64,000 nucleotides of DNA from Spirodela intermedia (lineage: Eukaryota; Streptophyta; Magnoliopsida; Alismatales; Araceae): the NCBI GenBank assembly GCA_902729315.2, contig LR746272.1, forward strand, positions 12,345,327 to 12,409,326, read 5' to 3'. The position numbers were made by a program, and so were the translations under genes. Below the pieces are notes generated by a model, which saw only the letters and a list, made by a program, of their open reading frames with translations, was not told where the DNA came from and did no database searches. Shown one piece after another: positions 1-13,548 of this stretch. Position 1 is the first letter of the stretch. Each line of letters begins with the position of its first letter.

Positions 1-470
1 ATGTTTAAATTGATTTCTATGACTAAGCTAACTTGGGCCATTTAATTCAAAGGCGTCAATGAACATGGTTAATTCACCCCAACTCGGGGCATCATCAATT
101 CGGCCTAAAAGGCTGTCTCTCTGCCAATTCCCCCACCCTCTCATCGCCGGGTCTCCACCAGGCAAGTATCCATGCTGGGCACTCCGCTGTCAAGACCGGG
201 CCGAATTCGGGCCCGGACCCAGCCCCCCCTGTGGGGTACACGTTTAAGTATGGCCTTGAGAGCAATAATACGCCACGTGCAGCTCATATGCATGATCCCG
301 TCCAAGAGGAAAGCTTATTTCCTCGTGATGGCGACAAGCCACGCATGGCTGTCGCTGCAGTTCAAGATTCTTGACTGAAAGTGAGACACGATCGGAGCTC
401 GCCGCTTCGTCGAGGACCCGTCTGGGCAAATGATATTTGGTGCTCAATTTCCTAAGGGAAGTCGAAAATA
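1..470. repeat. Left arm of a diverged inverted duplication
   Basis: This stretch matches the reverse complement of about 20990-21473, with many substitutions and small indels. Shared landmarks, read on the plus strand here, include ATTTAATTCAAAGGC near 41-55, a GGGCCG/GGGCCCG-rich block near 198-220, AGTTCAAGATTCTTGACT near 359-376 and GACGAAGCG-type sequence near 400-410. The match begins at the first base of the window, so the arm probably continues to the left. I see no coding capacity. Short open frames here are not conserved between the two arms, so I read it as duplicated intergenic spacer. Confidence 0.7.
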
Positions 471-479
471 AAATATATC

Positions 480-3400
480 CGGTCCAGACTGGTCACTCCT
501 AGTTCCTACTATCTTTGCATTTGTAGACCTACAAAAGACTGATTTTATTAGCTTGACATTTATAGATCCATGACTCCAAGTCAGTATAAATGCACCCAAA
601 ACTCGTTGGCCCTAAAAGATTATACGATATCAAGATGAGGGGGGGTTGAATTGATCACTTTTTATTTTTTGTTTTTTTTCACCCACGATTGCAATCATAA
701 GTGATTATCATCAACATATTCACACCAAACATTTGTAACAATTTAATCCTCCTGACCTACATCTATTATCAAATTACTCTACCCTCAAGTTCTAGTCAAC
801 TTTTTAATGAGGATACTCTAAACTACAAGCTCAAGAACTTACCAGATTTCACAGCTCCATTTGACTTGACATTTTTAGGTCTCATAAATTTTAGAGCTAT
901 TTGTAGCCAAACTTAGGAACTCTTTGTTGATGTCCTTGATTTTGATAATTACAAGCCAATTTTTTTGATTCAGTATACAATTATTGAATATTTATGATTA
1001 TTTATATACATCTTGAATATGTCTTAAATATTCATATTCAATAGTCCTTATATGAGATATATTTATTGTTATATTATCTTATCAATAATGATCAAATGCA
1101 AGATATGAAAATTAAGATTGAATAATTTTTCACATTATGAATATTTGATCAATAAATAATATTAGTTGAAGAATCATCCACAAATGGAACAACAAATATA
1201 TTGTTAAATGAGTATAACTGAATGATGAAAATTATGTCACCCTTGTTTTTATCTATTTAACCACATTACATAGTATTTAGTATTTCAAAATGATGATGTA
1301 ATTTTTTAAAAAAAATTTCATACGGATTAAATCATCAAGTAGTGAAAAAATGAAAAAAAATTCAAGTTTTGAATAAAGCACCTCAATGATGACACATCAC
1401 CTACTTATGTGGAAACAAAGGTTATAATAAACTTCATAATTTAGATCCGTTCTGAACATTTAGCTGTTCTATGTCAAGTTAGGAAACTCTATTCAAATTT
1501 GAATGATAAAATACAAGGAGATAAGGATATTTGAAGATTAAAGGTTCAAAGGCTGTTACCATGTGTTCTAGAAATCAGTAACCTTTGAATGCAGTTATTG
1601 ATTATTGAAAATTTTGGTAAAATTATAAAAATATTAAAAGATGAACTTTAACTTATGGGAGAAGACTTCTACATCAAAAACTAGTTGAACACTTGAATAT
1701 TCAAAGAAGAACATCAAACTCTTCTAGCTGTACACACCAACAACATGCAAGAAAGCTACATCCTATTCTCCAACTAATTTAAGTAAAACAATCCATACCA
1801 TTATCATGGCTCCTCTTACTTGTATAAAGCTCTAAGGTAATTAGTGGTAAGGGAAGAAATACATTGGTAAAAAGTATGAGGTGCTAATAACCATATTTGT
1901 TGTATAAAGAGTTGAGTATCTGAGGAGATGAACTTGAGATGTTTGGGTGGCTACGTCCATGAATGTTAGCATGCAATTATTGAGGAAATTAGTAAGTAAT
2001 AGAGATAAGTTTCATTTGAGACTAGAAGTAATTGGATGAACCATGAACCAATATAAAAATCTTTGTGTTCTAGGTGAGAGAGAGTTGAAAGGTCTCATTG
2101 AACTACATATGTGTCAACACATTTAATGTTAAATACACATAGGTCTTAGCATAAATTAAAAAAAATATTAAAAACCCTAATTAACCCTCTTCTTGGTGTT
2201 TCAGTTAGTCCTATTATTTCAACACTACTCACTTTTCTCTTCTATATTTTAAAACTTTAAGTGGCCAATCATATAAGTTTTTTTTTTGGAATAGAGCTTA
2301 TATGATTTGGAATAGAGAATGGGGGGTTGAGAATATCTCTTTTATTTTTTTAATATATTTCTTTTTTTTATTAGTATATTTATTACTTTATTTTATTTCC
2401 TTAAGCAGAGCTCTTGATTAGTGAGCTTATGAGTTGAAGAGATGAGATAATCAAATGGAAGAGACATACTTTTGTAATGATTAGGCTTTGCATAAACCTA
2501 TGTCTTCTTCCTTGTGTTCCTCTAGCCAAAACTTAAGATTACAACTTCTAGGATTGCTCACTCATTTCATGTTTCAATGAAAGCTTGCTAGATATCATGG
2601 TTATATCAACCATTCTTACACAAATGAGGACACCACATGGGCTCCTCACAAAACAAAAAATCAAGCACATCATGTGTTCTTCACAAAGGAGTCAAGCACA
2701 CCATGTGCTCTTCACATAGTAGGAAATTTAATACACAAAATCAAGCCTTATGAAGAAGGAAATACCATCACTACTACGGAATTTCAGCTCGTACAATGAC
2801 ACGAACATTGTTAGCTTGTTGAAGCTTGAGTAGATGATGATTAGTTCATGAGATGTTTTTGGCTGGGAGATTGATGAGGAAGAGGAAAAAATTACCTGTT
2901 GCTTTTGCTTGCTTTTTCTCTTCTCAATTCTTCTATTTTTCTCCAAGCTTTGATTGGGGGAGACAACTAGTTTGTGAGGTAAGTTGTGTTAGACTTTGGG
3001 CCTTAATAGTTAGTTGAAATGTTGGCCCCAAGGCACTTTGAGCTTTGCCAATTTAGTGCTTGTCAAACTACCTTTGTTTGGTGTAAATGTTGGGTTGAAC
3101 CCATTAAATAATAGACCAGGCCTTTAGGGCTTATTGGACATGTTATTTGACCAAGTCTATGGGCTTAATTTGGTTGTCTTATCAGGCCATACTTAATAGT
3201 AGATGAGCTGATCTTGCAAACATAATACAGAAAATGCATCCATGTGTTAGAAAAATGAAGTAAATTACAAGCTTTGATATTTTTCACTCTTACTTGAAGG
3301 CCTTAACGACAATTTTCACTAACTTAGTCTCCCATTTGAGATAAAAAAATGATTAATTTATTAACCCCAACACTTCCCACTTCTTTCTTCTTAAATATCT

Positions 3401-4185
3401 AGTTCTAAGGAAATTTTGGTTCTCACAATTTGATGTAAATATGGGGAAAGGAGATTACTGGCTAATGAATAATTTATTTGCAAACTAAATCACAATTATT
3501 GTGGCGTGCTGGATAAAAGTCTTCGTTGTATTCAAGTTCTACTTTCTTATGTTCTTCTTCTTCTTGTTCATATCTTTACCTCAGACTTGATCAGATGAAG
3601 ATGATGTGATTGGATGGAAAGGCATGGTAGAATAGTAGGTCCTGCTTTTTCTTTCCCTCTTCCTTTGTAGTTCTCTTATTTCTCTACTCTTTGATTTTTT
3701 TTCTCATGATTAGTGGTCAGTGGAGTGAGTCGAGTTCTTCTTTTTTATTTCTCTCTTGTTGCTTCTTCTTTTCATTTGTACATTAAGGATCATTTTGTCT
3801 ATACACAACAATTATTCGACGAAACATTCACCATTAATCTAGTAAACTACTTGTAACTGAAGACACAATCCAATAGTTAGATCAAATACTTAAACTATTA
3901 TAAATAAGATTGTACAATGCATATGACTAACAATTGATCAAGAGTCAATTCATTCTTCTTTCTGAAGCTTCTCTCTACCTCCTTCTTGAAGAGAAAGAGG
4001 AAGAAATAAGTGGAGAGAGAAGAACATAACCTTAAAATTAGGGTATCACTCATCATCTTTATATGAGTTAGTACATCTCCTTTTATAGGAGTTAAGTTCA
4101 TAAATGAGGAAAGAACAAGAAGTCCAGATGATATAGATCAAACACATGAGCCGGCATGAACAGTTATAATAAGCATAATTGTCAC
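480..4185. other. AT-rich intergenic stretch without a recognisable gene
   Basis: The sequence is strongly AT-rich with frequent stops in all frames. The longest open frames are about 70 codons and look random. There are poly-T and poly-A runs and no clear LTR boundaries. It is probably old transposon debris, but I cannot assign a family. Confidence 0.5.
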
Positions 4186-4189
4186 ATAG

Positions 4190-6300
4190 TGGGCTGGGCC
4201 ATGAATTAATAATGGGCTAGCTTGATGTTCAATGGAGGCATTGTAGTTAATAACAATGAGAGGCATTTGTACCCAAGATGGAAAGCATTGTAGTTAATGA
4301 ATAAGTACCTTTTAGATCTTGAGTTTAGTTTGTTGTCAACATAGTTGTGAAGATAAGGATAACATAAACATCCAAAATTTTGCAAGAAATGATAGTCAGG
4401 CTATTGATTAAAAATCAGACAATAGGGAGATTTATAATCTAACAAAAGTGTCGGCATCTTGTTATTCAGGTAAACAACTATGCAAACTAATTTATCTTAG
4501 AACACATATGGAAGGTATAAATGTTTGAGTAGAGATAGAGCAATCTCAATTAGATGTATGTGCTTTCTTTCAGTTATACTATTTTGAACTGGGGTGTGTG
4601 GACAGAATGCTTTATGATTTATTCCTTGTTGCTTCAAATATTTGCTCAAGGATTAATATTCTCCTCCCCAATATGATTGAAAATGATGAATTTTCAGATT
4701 AAATTTTTATTTCACTCGAGTTTAAAAATCCACAAAGGTTTGTAAAACCTCACTTTTGACTTTGAGGGGATAAAGCCACGTATACTTTGATAAGTCATCC
4801 ACAAATAGAACATAATAGCAATGATCGAGGTGTGATGTTGTAGGTGAAGGTCCCCATAAGTTAGGATGGATAAATTTAAGAGGTTTACTCAATTAATTTG
4901 AGGACTTGGAGAATGACAATCTATGAGATTTAGAAGAGAGACATGCCACACACTGAATTTTTATTGAATGTCAAAGTAAGAAGTCTATGAGTAGTAATTA
5001 TATGACAAATGTTTTTAAAATTGAGGTGGCCAAGCTTCTAATGTCACATGTCGAAGGCTGGCCACCTTTTGTTTGAGATAAGCCTTTATATTATCGATTG
5101 AGAAGATAGAGTCTCTCTTTAATTATTCCCTTGACGAGTGGAGTCCTAGTTGCCTCATCCTTTATGATGTAGTGATTAGTATGAAACTCAAGTTAAACAT
5201 TATTGTCATTAGTGAGGTCATAAATAGATAGTAATTTTTTTTGAAATTTTGAAACATGTAGGATGTTAACAAGCTTCAAAGGATATGAACTTGATAACAA
5301 AGATGCAGAATTAGTAGAGTCAATGGACATACCTGATCGATTTCCGACTTGTAGTTGTTCAGTTCCATGATAGAGTTTTGAATCCACTAGTGTTTGCGGA
5401 TCATGAATAACATGATGAGTAGCTTTGCTATTCGAATACCATGTTTAGTTTTTTGGTGAAATTGGATGAGGATGCATGCTCATATTATGGGCTTGTGGAG
5501 CTGGTTGTGGGGATCTAGAAGAATTTTGCCATCCAAAAAAATGCTTGTCAAGCTATTTGTGACAATCTTAAGCTCGGTGACCAAATTGTCCACAAATTTA
5601 GCACCATGGTGTGTATTTGCCTCTAATATGCCTTTTTCCTCTCTTATTTCATCCTCTAGATATTCCTCAACCATGATCTAGTGCATTAAATTGACTTTGA
5701 TTCATTGTGGAAGGAAATTCTGAAGCTACGATGTTTTTGGGAGGATTTGAGAAGGTGACCAGCTCATCATGTGAATTGATTTGAGTGACGACATCCTCAA
5801 ACCAGAGATTACGCAGATTGGACGTAATGTTAGCATTGGATGCTGCATAAGATGGTCTAAGACCTCTGAGTAAATAATAAATAGACAGTTTCTTAAACTG
5901 GATGTTTGGTAGCTGCCGATTCATTGCATGTGCGCCTAATTTCCTAGTTCAGCAATTGACTTGGTACCTTTCAAGGTATTGTGGAGGCAATTATGCAAGT
6001 ACATAATGCGTGACAGATTAGTAGAAGAGCAATTCTTGGAAAGCACCTCCCACGCTTCTTTTGTTGTGTTCTTCTTGATGACATAGGGAAGCTCTCCTTT
6101 TGACATGGTGGCAATTTGCACATGTTGATCCTATTGCCACCATGTTTGATACGTTGGATTCATAGTGATTTTTCCTTGTGAGTTTGATTGTATTGAAATT
6201 GGAGGATCTTGCGTGAAAATATGTGCAAGATCGTAGCAATTTAGTAGAGGAAATAATTGTGTCTTCTAGAGAATTTTTTTTTGGGATGTAATATAATATC
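4190..6300 (-). mobile_element. Decayed Ty1/copia retrotransposon (gag, protease, integrase remnants)
   Basis: Read on the minus strand, the pieces lie in copia order. About 6300-5670 holds gag-like sequence with TTKEAWEVLSKNCSSTN and SRIMYLHNCLHNTLKGTKS (the UBN2-type gag signature), then LPNIQFKKLSIYYLLRGL. About 5387-5193 holds the protease/pre-integrase part, including LYHGTEQLQVGNRSG and LKLVNILHVSKFQKKLLS. About 5160-4300 holds integrase-like pieces such as CVACLSSKSHRLSFSKSS, WGPSPTTSHHDHCYYVLF and AFCPHTPVQNSITERKH. Many in-frame stops and frameshifts interrupt the frame, so nothing here can be expressed as a polyprotein. RT and RNase H were not found at the low-coordinate end, and no LTR of its own is delimited. 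The element is inactive. Confidence 0.8.
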
Positions 6301-7255
6301 AAGTAATATTTTAATTTTTTTTCAAAGAATAGTAATTTTTTATAAATTTTAAATTAATAAATAAAAATAAAAATATATTTAAATTCATGAAAAAAGGAAA
6401 TAAGAATATGAAAGTGAGGATGACACCAACACTTGACGAATGTGAATCAAGTTGGAAAAGAGTTCTATACGATGATTATTACATAAGCAAGTTAAGATGA
6501 TTTAATTGATCAAATTAAAATCTATAAAAGCCAAATGAATCATAATTGAATGAAGAATAGTTTGAAATTTTTAAATCACATAATTTATCACTAAATAAAG
6601 TAAAAATTAAGTTGAAAATAAGAAACTCAAATTTTCAGCCTCGTGATAGTGATATTTGAAATTTTGTATTTAAGAAGATCATCGAGTCTCTTGGGACTTG
6701 GATGACTTGGGCATTCGCTAAATCTCTTTTTGAAGTCCAAAAAATGATGATAGGAGTTAAACTAGTTAAAAAATAGTAAAAAAAACTTTTGGTCTCACAG
6801 CAATAATGTGTCGAAATTTTGAGTGTTCAAGAGAATTGTCATGTAGTGTCTATAGCTTCAAAGGCTCTCTTTAGTATATAATGATGTGAGTAATTTTTAG
6901 ATCTTCTTGTGAAGTCTAAAGATCAATGAAATGGATGGTTAAATCATGTATGACGACTGTCACTTAGTAGAGTAGAAAAATAATGACTTTACGACTCTCC
7001 AACAAGTGTCACCTAATGAAGATAAGTTGGATGGAGGCGGGGTGCATCTTAGAGAGCTTCATCCTCAATTTTGCACAATAAGAGGAGGCTCTTCATCCTC
7101 AAGTGTCACCTTATCTCGTACACTCTCATGAGGTGGCAACTCGTCTCTTGGCTGATCGTCTTTTTTCTAATCATGGCTTGTTTATTCATCAATCAGAGAT
7201 GATTTACTCGATAAATTCATAATCCTTATATTGTGAATCATTAAGAAATTTTATA
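6285..7255 (-). repeat. Truncated LTR fragment, same family as the solo LTRs at 11814 and 40579
   Basis: The reverse complement of this stretch follows the solo LTR at 11814-13548 over roughly its positions 12600-13390. It starts at GGATGTAATATAATATCAAG near 6285, matching the LTR sequence TTGATATTATATTACATCC. It ends near 7250 at TTACTCGATAAATTCATAAT. Both LTR termini are missing and no target-site duplication can be defined. It abuts the gag end of the copia remnant, which may be coincidence or the scar of a nested insertion. Confidence 0.7.
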
Positions 7256-10015
7256 AAGTAGATATTGAAGATGTACAAAGAAATAAAATATGTCAAAAAT
7301 GTAGAAATGACTTCTATCATGGAGGGACAGAGAGGAGAATGGCCGAAAAATCACCTCACCATTCATTCATCCTTAATGTCCTTTAAATAAAGACAAACCT
7401 TACATGCACTTTTCCATAAGACCTTGAGTCATCTACAAATATTACATTTATATCTTCTAGAAACATAGAAAACCAAAATAGTTTGAGCATCTAATCCTTC
7501 GTCACCAAAATTTTGAACTATATTGAAAATCTGTTCCTAATGAAGTATGAATTAAATTTGAGAACTATTTACTTTTGTAAAATTTAATTGTGCACATTTT
7601 TTGGAATTTGAAAATATATTGGTTTTGAATGATTTGAAATTTTTTAAACAATTGATTAAGGAAACATTGTTAGGGCCAATTATAATGTGTACATTATGTT
7701 GGTTTAAGTATTTGATGCCAAAAATAACATTAAAGGATAAAAATACACATGGATCATAAATATGATATTGTTACACTAATGGATGGATGAAGACCTTAAT
7801 TATTAGACCAAACACTCTCTATAAATATATATAGGCAGAAATAAGTAAAAAGAATTTTCAGTAAAGAGATCCTAAATAAGAAATTTTAATTTATAAGAAA
7901 ATAAAATTTAAAAGTAAGCATATTGAAATGGAAAATTGAAATCAACCTAAGCATTATAAGGGTATACTCAGCTAACTCATTAACCAGTCAGTTGAGTCAA
8001 AAGAAAGAAAACATAACACCATCTAACAAGTCATTTTAGAAGTAAGATAAAAAATAAGATTCAAATATCTGACAAAAACTATGTCAAATGACCTAGAAAA
8101 TACTTACACGATTTGGGTTTGCTGACTGATAGGGAATCAAATATTCATGGGAGACTATATTCATGATTGATAGAATCATATACATATAATAATTTTAATG
8201 TAAATATATTAAATTTAAATATAAAATGACATCTCTACTCAAACTGTAGTGACACAAATAGAAATTGCCCTTATTTACTATTTTGTTATTTTTGTTGCTT
8301 CAAAAATAGTTGAATTTCAAATTCCAATAAACTAAAATAAAAAATAACATAAATAAATTATAAATAAAATGGAGGAATTTTTGGCTTCTAGAAGTAACCC
8401 TTCTTATGAGCAAGAGAGAAAAATAAGCATGATGCGGCATTAACACCTTATTCATTTGATCTTTTATTTTCTAAAGGTAGAGCTTTAGTGCTCAAACACC
8501 TTCAAGCTTCTACTAGATCAAGGAAGCTCATTCTTTATTAATTAAAAGTGTTGTAAGATTTTCATTTGAAATGTTTATAAATGCAGACACTTAGGGGAGT
8601 ATTGGTAACTAGGAAAAAGGAAGATTAGTGTCTTTGTATATGGCATGAGTGGGCATGGGAAAGGGATAACCAAACTATTATAAAGAGGTTGTCAATCTAC
8701 TAGTCACTAGTTATTGAGTTGATCCATCAAGTCAGCCCACTTAAGCTAGATAGAGAAAATTCATGAAAATTTTAGTTAAATCATAAAAATTAATTCAACT
8801 AATTTTTTCCCTCTCTTGGCACAAGTGCTAGCTTAGTGTTAGATCAACAACTTACACTTTCTCAAACACTTCTACTATAATTTTTTTTTTGGATATTCTG
8901 AGAAAAAAATCACAACATTTTGATATGAGATTTCATAAATTATTTATTGTTTTTGGTATGAAATTATTTTTATAATGTATTCATCCCAAGGGTTAACAAT
9001 TATGTTTTAATTCAAATCTATTTATTGCATCATGATATGAAAATTTATAATCCCACTATAATGCAAATATTGATGCTCTAATGTGAAATTTATGATATAA
9101 TGGTGGCACAAAACTTATTTGTTACCATGCTTTGAGGCAAATGCATGTGTATTCTAACAAGGAGCTTATTACTATTACATTATGATCATTGTGATTAGGT
9201 ACATTGTTCTAGATCTGATCCATACAAAACCACTTCATGCAAATAGATCAAATGACTTGATGGAATTTAGTTTTTTCAAACTAAGATTATTTTTTTATAA
9301 TATTCTAGATTCATTGAAATCTATGGTAAAATTCAAAACCCATAACCCAATGAATAGAGTGCAGTCCATTTTATGGATTGGTGTCTTGCCTATTCAATGA
9401 TTTGACACTAGACACTCTCTTAATGGGTTCTATTGAGTTGGATGAAATAGATAATAGATTGAATTCTAGTGGAATTCTAAATATTTTCTTTTAGGGCTTG
9501 TTTAAAAGAGAATCCATTACTAAATCGTTCGAAGTATATGATTTCAAAAATGTTAATTCTAGACATATTGGTTTCAAATAATTAGAGAAACCTAGCTTTC
9601 TAAGTACCATGAATGACAATTCTTTTGTTTTCTTAATTCATTATTATCAAATGGTTGTGACTTTATGTGTTGTTTTTTTATGACTCAAGATGTCTTATTA
9701 TTTTTCTCTATTTTTGGGTTCCCTCTTTCTCACAATTGTCATTTTATATCATCTATGCTTCTTAGCCATCTTATTAATCAGATGAAAATACAATATAATA
9801 CATTCATTTTAAAATATAGAATATAGTAAAAATCATGTCCATGTCATTCAACTTGGACAAAGTTGAGTCCAAAATATCAACACTTAAAGAATATTTCAAG
9901 AAAAAAAATTGTTCTTTTAAAATTAATATTTCATATTTCCTTCATACTTATGACATTTTTTAGGACAATGCTCAAGCTCTACCTATAATTTATCCTCACC
10001 AAAGAATTAAGAAAC
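7256..10015. other. AT-rich intergenic stretch, nothing recognised
   Basis: The sequence is AT-rich with no open frame above about 75 codons and no similarity to families I recognise. It ends abruptly at the GC-rich island that begins near 10020. Confidence 0.45.
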
Positions 10016-10019
10016 CAAT

Positions 10020-11200
10020 ATTAAACTTGTCTCGTTGAAAGTGACGCTTCGCCTCCCTACGAGCCGTCGCCGAGCACTCCGCCGGAGTCTCTCGACTCCT
10101 GGTTCGACTGCCGCCTCTTCCTCCGGAACTCCACCATAAACTCGCCGGAGCCGCCCTCCGCCGCTCCGCCCAGTCGCTGGCCGTTCGCCGACGAACGCCG
10201 ACCTGCCGCCGACGTCGGAAGAGACCCTGCTGCCGTGCCGACGAGCCAGATCCAGTCCCAAGCTCCGCACAGGCCCCCGCCGGAGTTTCCCGACGATCCG
10301 CCGCCGTCGCGCCGTTTCCGGCGCCGCCTAGACCAGGATGGCTCAACCCTCCCTGGTATCGCCGGCCGGATCGTCTCCTTCCTCTGCTCCGCTTCCCGGC
10401 GCCGCCAGAGAAGACCGACCCTTCCGGCGACGGCTGGTTTGCCGCCCAGCCGCCGACGTTCGGCATTCTCGCCGAAGCGCCGCTGACGCTCGGCCTTCCC
10501 GCCGAAGCGCCGCTGACGCTCGGCCTTCCCGACGAAGCGCCGCTGACGCTCGGCCTTCCCGACGAAGCGCCGCTGACGCTCGGCATTCCCGGCGAAGAGC
10601 CGCTGACGCTCGGCATTCCCGGCGAAGAGCCGCTGACGTTCGGCATCCCGGCGAAGCGCCGCTGATGCTCGGTCTTCCCGCCGAAGCGCCGCTGACGTTC
10701 TGCATCCCGGCGAAGCGCCGCTGATGCTCGGCCTTCCCGCCGAAGCGCCGCTGACGTTCGGCCTTCCCGCCGAAGCGCCGCTGACGTTCGGCCTTCCCGC
10801 CGAACGCCGACGCTCGGCATTCCCGCCGAAGCGCCGCTGACGTCTGGCATTCCTGCCGAAGCGCCGCAGACGCTCGGCCTTCCCGCCGAAGCGCTGCCGC
10901 CGCGCGCCGGCTCTTGCGGCCCGCGCGTTCACCCGGCGCCACTGCCCGCGTGCCCTAGGGCACGCCGCGCGGCTTGCCGCGTGCGCCCGCTAGCGTGCCC
11001 TTCGGCCCACCAGCGGGCCCACGCCCACTAGCGTGCCTTTTGGCCCACCTGCAGGCCCACGCCCACGCTGAATGTGCCAAGCCGCATGACGATGACTACT
11101 GCGACTCTCAACTAGGACCGATTGTCGATGTTGAGCATCAATCTTCACCGGACGTCTCTGCCTACGTCGAATCTCTACTCTGTCACGACCCGCCGGGCTA
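10020..11200. other. GC-rich island with open frames on both strands
   Basis: Base composition switches sharply from AT-rich to strongly GC- and CpG-rich at about 10020 and fades after about 11200. Open frames of 200-290 codons exist on the minus strand in several frames, and shorter ones on the plus strand. They result from GC-richness and an internal repeat whose period is a multiple of three, not from a recognisable protein. The right part (about 10945-11070) is rich in short CGTGCCC / GGCCCAC direct and inverted repeats. It could be part of a retrotransposon or a captured GC-rich gene fragment. I cannot name a family. Confidence 0.5.
10455..10895. repeat. 30-bp minisatellite, about 14-15 units
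   Basis: A GC-rich 30-bp unit, of the form GCCGAAGCGCCGCTGACG then CTCGGCCTTCCC, is tandemly repeated. The middle units are nearly perfect (two per 60 bases between 10501 and 10620). Edge units carry 1-base and 10-base length changes. Because 30 is divisible by three, every frame reads as a 10-residue repeat, for example SVSGASAGRP on the minus strand. Confidence 0.9.
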
Positions 11201-11813
11201 CGCAGCCCCAAAGGTTAACTCCGTACCCCTTGCTCTTAAGTTTAATTATCTGTCAAAGGGTTTTTTCAGCTCATCTCCACCACCATCAGGAGAACGTAGA
11301 CAAGATAGGATGGTTATCGGATCGTGACTTCCGACACTGTGCTAAATTCATTACCATTTGTGAGCTGCAGCCCTAGGCTACCTCACGACAACTGTTTCGC
11401 TATCTGTCTGTACATGGACTGAGAAGGCCTCACAATTATCATCGTCGGGTGTTTTCTTAGGTTATTTTGGATTGATCACGCACATTGGTACATCTGCCTA
11501 TACTTAGGTTATGTGGTCAAACCTAGAGTCTAGGGTTCATACATTCTGATCGGATCGATCCGACTACCCCATCTTGGGTCGTGAGTTTCATTGATCAGGT
11601 ACAGAGATTCTTGCCCCGTCCTACATCACATACTTCAACAAATTTCTTTACTTTGTTGTCCAAAGGGTGTAGATTGAGATCATCGCAATAAAGAGAAAAT
11701 AATATTCATCCACAAGTCGTCCCCAATTTATTCACTAATTTATTAACTGAATGGTCTGATGTTTACTTGTACGAGAGTGGGACTTGTATATTTTTAGTCC
11801 TATGTTAGGAGGG
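11201..11813. other. Intergenic stretch without a recognisable gene
   Basis: Composition returns to average after the GC island. No open frame above about 85 codons is present, and no LTR terminus is visible before the TGATAAG start of the solo LTR at 11814. Confidence 0.4.
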
Positions 11814-13548
11814 TGATAAGTCTTCATTATTATGAGTTAATAATTATTCAATAATATAGTTTTAGGCTTAACTCATGTTAAATAGACTTATATTTATGTC
11901 AAAGTATGTAAAGTGGTTTAGTTGATTAACGTGAATTTTTAGGTAATTATGTGATTTTATACGAATTTATATGATTTTTAGTCTTACTTTTAAGATAAAT
12001 AAAGAAAAAGAAATAAAAATAAAAATATAATAAAATAGGGGGACCCACTTGTTAGTTGGGCCCGCAAGTAGGTAGGAAGCGCAGTCGAAGAGTAGTTGCA
12101 AGTAGGTGCTCAAGCAACTAGGACCAATAGGGGCACGAGTACGCCGCTCCTTTCACGTCACTAGTGGCCAATTAGTTGTGGGACAAGGAGTAGTTATACA
12201 CGTGTGAGAAAGAGACTTGATTGCAAATATAATATTATTATATCTTCACCTAAAACTTCGGCACACAAGTGATATGGGACTAAACCCACATCACACTTCC
12301 CAAAAAGATTCAATAATTTTAATACCTATAATACCCCTTATTTATAATAAAGATAAATCATGATGACATCATTTAATAAGAGTATTAGAGTACTCATGTC
12401 AATCTCTCTCATGTAAGTGGGCAACTGATGTGGGTTTGAATCCTCTTAGAGTCAAAACTTATATTTTTATTTGATTATCATGACTTTCTTGTAGATCACC
12501 AGTAAATGATTAAGTCATCAAAATTATTAGATCATCGGCGAAAATCTTGTCAATATGATTTACAAAGTATTATTACTAAAATTATTAAATAATTTGTGAT
12601 AAAAGGATTATGAATCTATCGAGTAAAATATCTCTAATTGATTGATGAACAAATCGTCGTCGAGAAGAGGACGATCCGCTAGGAGATAAGTTGCTACCTC
12701 TTGAGAGCATATCGGATGCGATGAAAAGCCTCTTATTGTGTAGACATGAGGATGAAGTTCTCTAACACGTGTCCCACCTGCATCCAGCTTTTCTTCATCA
12801 TGTGACAGTCGCCGGAGAGCCACAAAGTCATTATTTTTCCGCTCCGTCAGGTGACAGCCATTGGAGATGATTCAGTAACTCATTTCATTGATCTTTAGAC
12901 TTCGCAAAGAGATCTAGAGGTTTCTTACATCATCATTGTCTAAGAAAAGACTTCAAAGCTGTGGACATTACATGACGATCCTCTCAAACGCTCAAGATTT
13001 CTGTACTTGTCGACGCATTACCATCGTGATGCTAGAACTCTATTTTCTTACTTTCAACTTAATTTTTTGCTTCATTTAGTGATAATTTGTGTGATTTACA
13101 TTTATCAAGATATATTTCATTTAATTATGATTCTTACGACTTTTATAAATCTTAATTTTATCAATTAAATCATCTATAATCACTTATGTAAAAATCGTAG
13201 AGCAGAACTCTATTTCTACCCGATTCGCATTTGTCGGACGCTAATGTCATCTTGACGTTTGCACCCTTATTTCCTTTTCTCGTGAATTTTAAATATATTT
13301 TATTTTTATTTTTTAGTATAAAATTTATAAAAAATAATATTCTTTGAGGAAAAATTATGAATAATTACTTGATATTATATTACATCCTTGTGATTGACCT
13401 AAAAAATTACTACTATTTTTTAAATTTTTATTAAATTATAATTTATGTATTTGTTTAAAAATAATTTTAAATATCCAAAAAAATATATTTTCTAATTTTA
13501 TAAATTTTAAATTTACGTGATTTCCTATACAACGACTAAGTCATGTCA
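11814..13548 (+). repeat. Solo LTR, family TGATAAG...GTCA, older copy
   Basis: It begins TGATAAGTCTTCATTATTAT and ends AACGACTAAGTCATGTCA, colinear with the LTR at 40579-42338. The flanking 5-mers are GAGGG (11809-11813) and GGGGG (13549-13553), consistent with a mutated 5-bp target-site duplication. No internal retrotransposon sequence adjoins it, so it is a solo LTR. Compared with the 40579 copy, many CG sites read TG or CA, which suggests a longer time in a methylated state. Confidence 0.85.

Noticed and set aside
4185-6300. Treating the copia remnant and the adjacent LTR fragment (6285-7255) as one element
   Set aside because: The LTR fragment lacks its terminal ~155 bp and any primer-binding site at the junction, and the same LTR family occurs elsewhere without copia sequence.
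9996-10942. Open frames of 199-291 codons on the minus strand
   Set aside because: Several overlapping frames are open because of high GC and the 30-bp repeat. None has a recognisable fold or a splice context.
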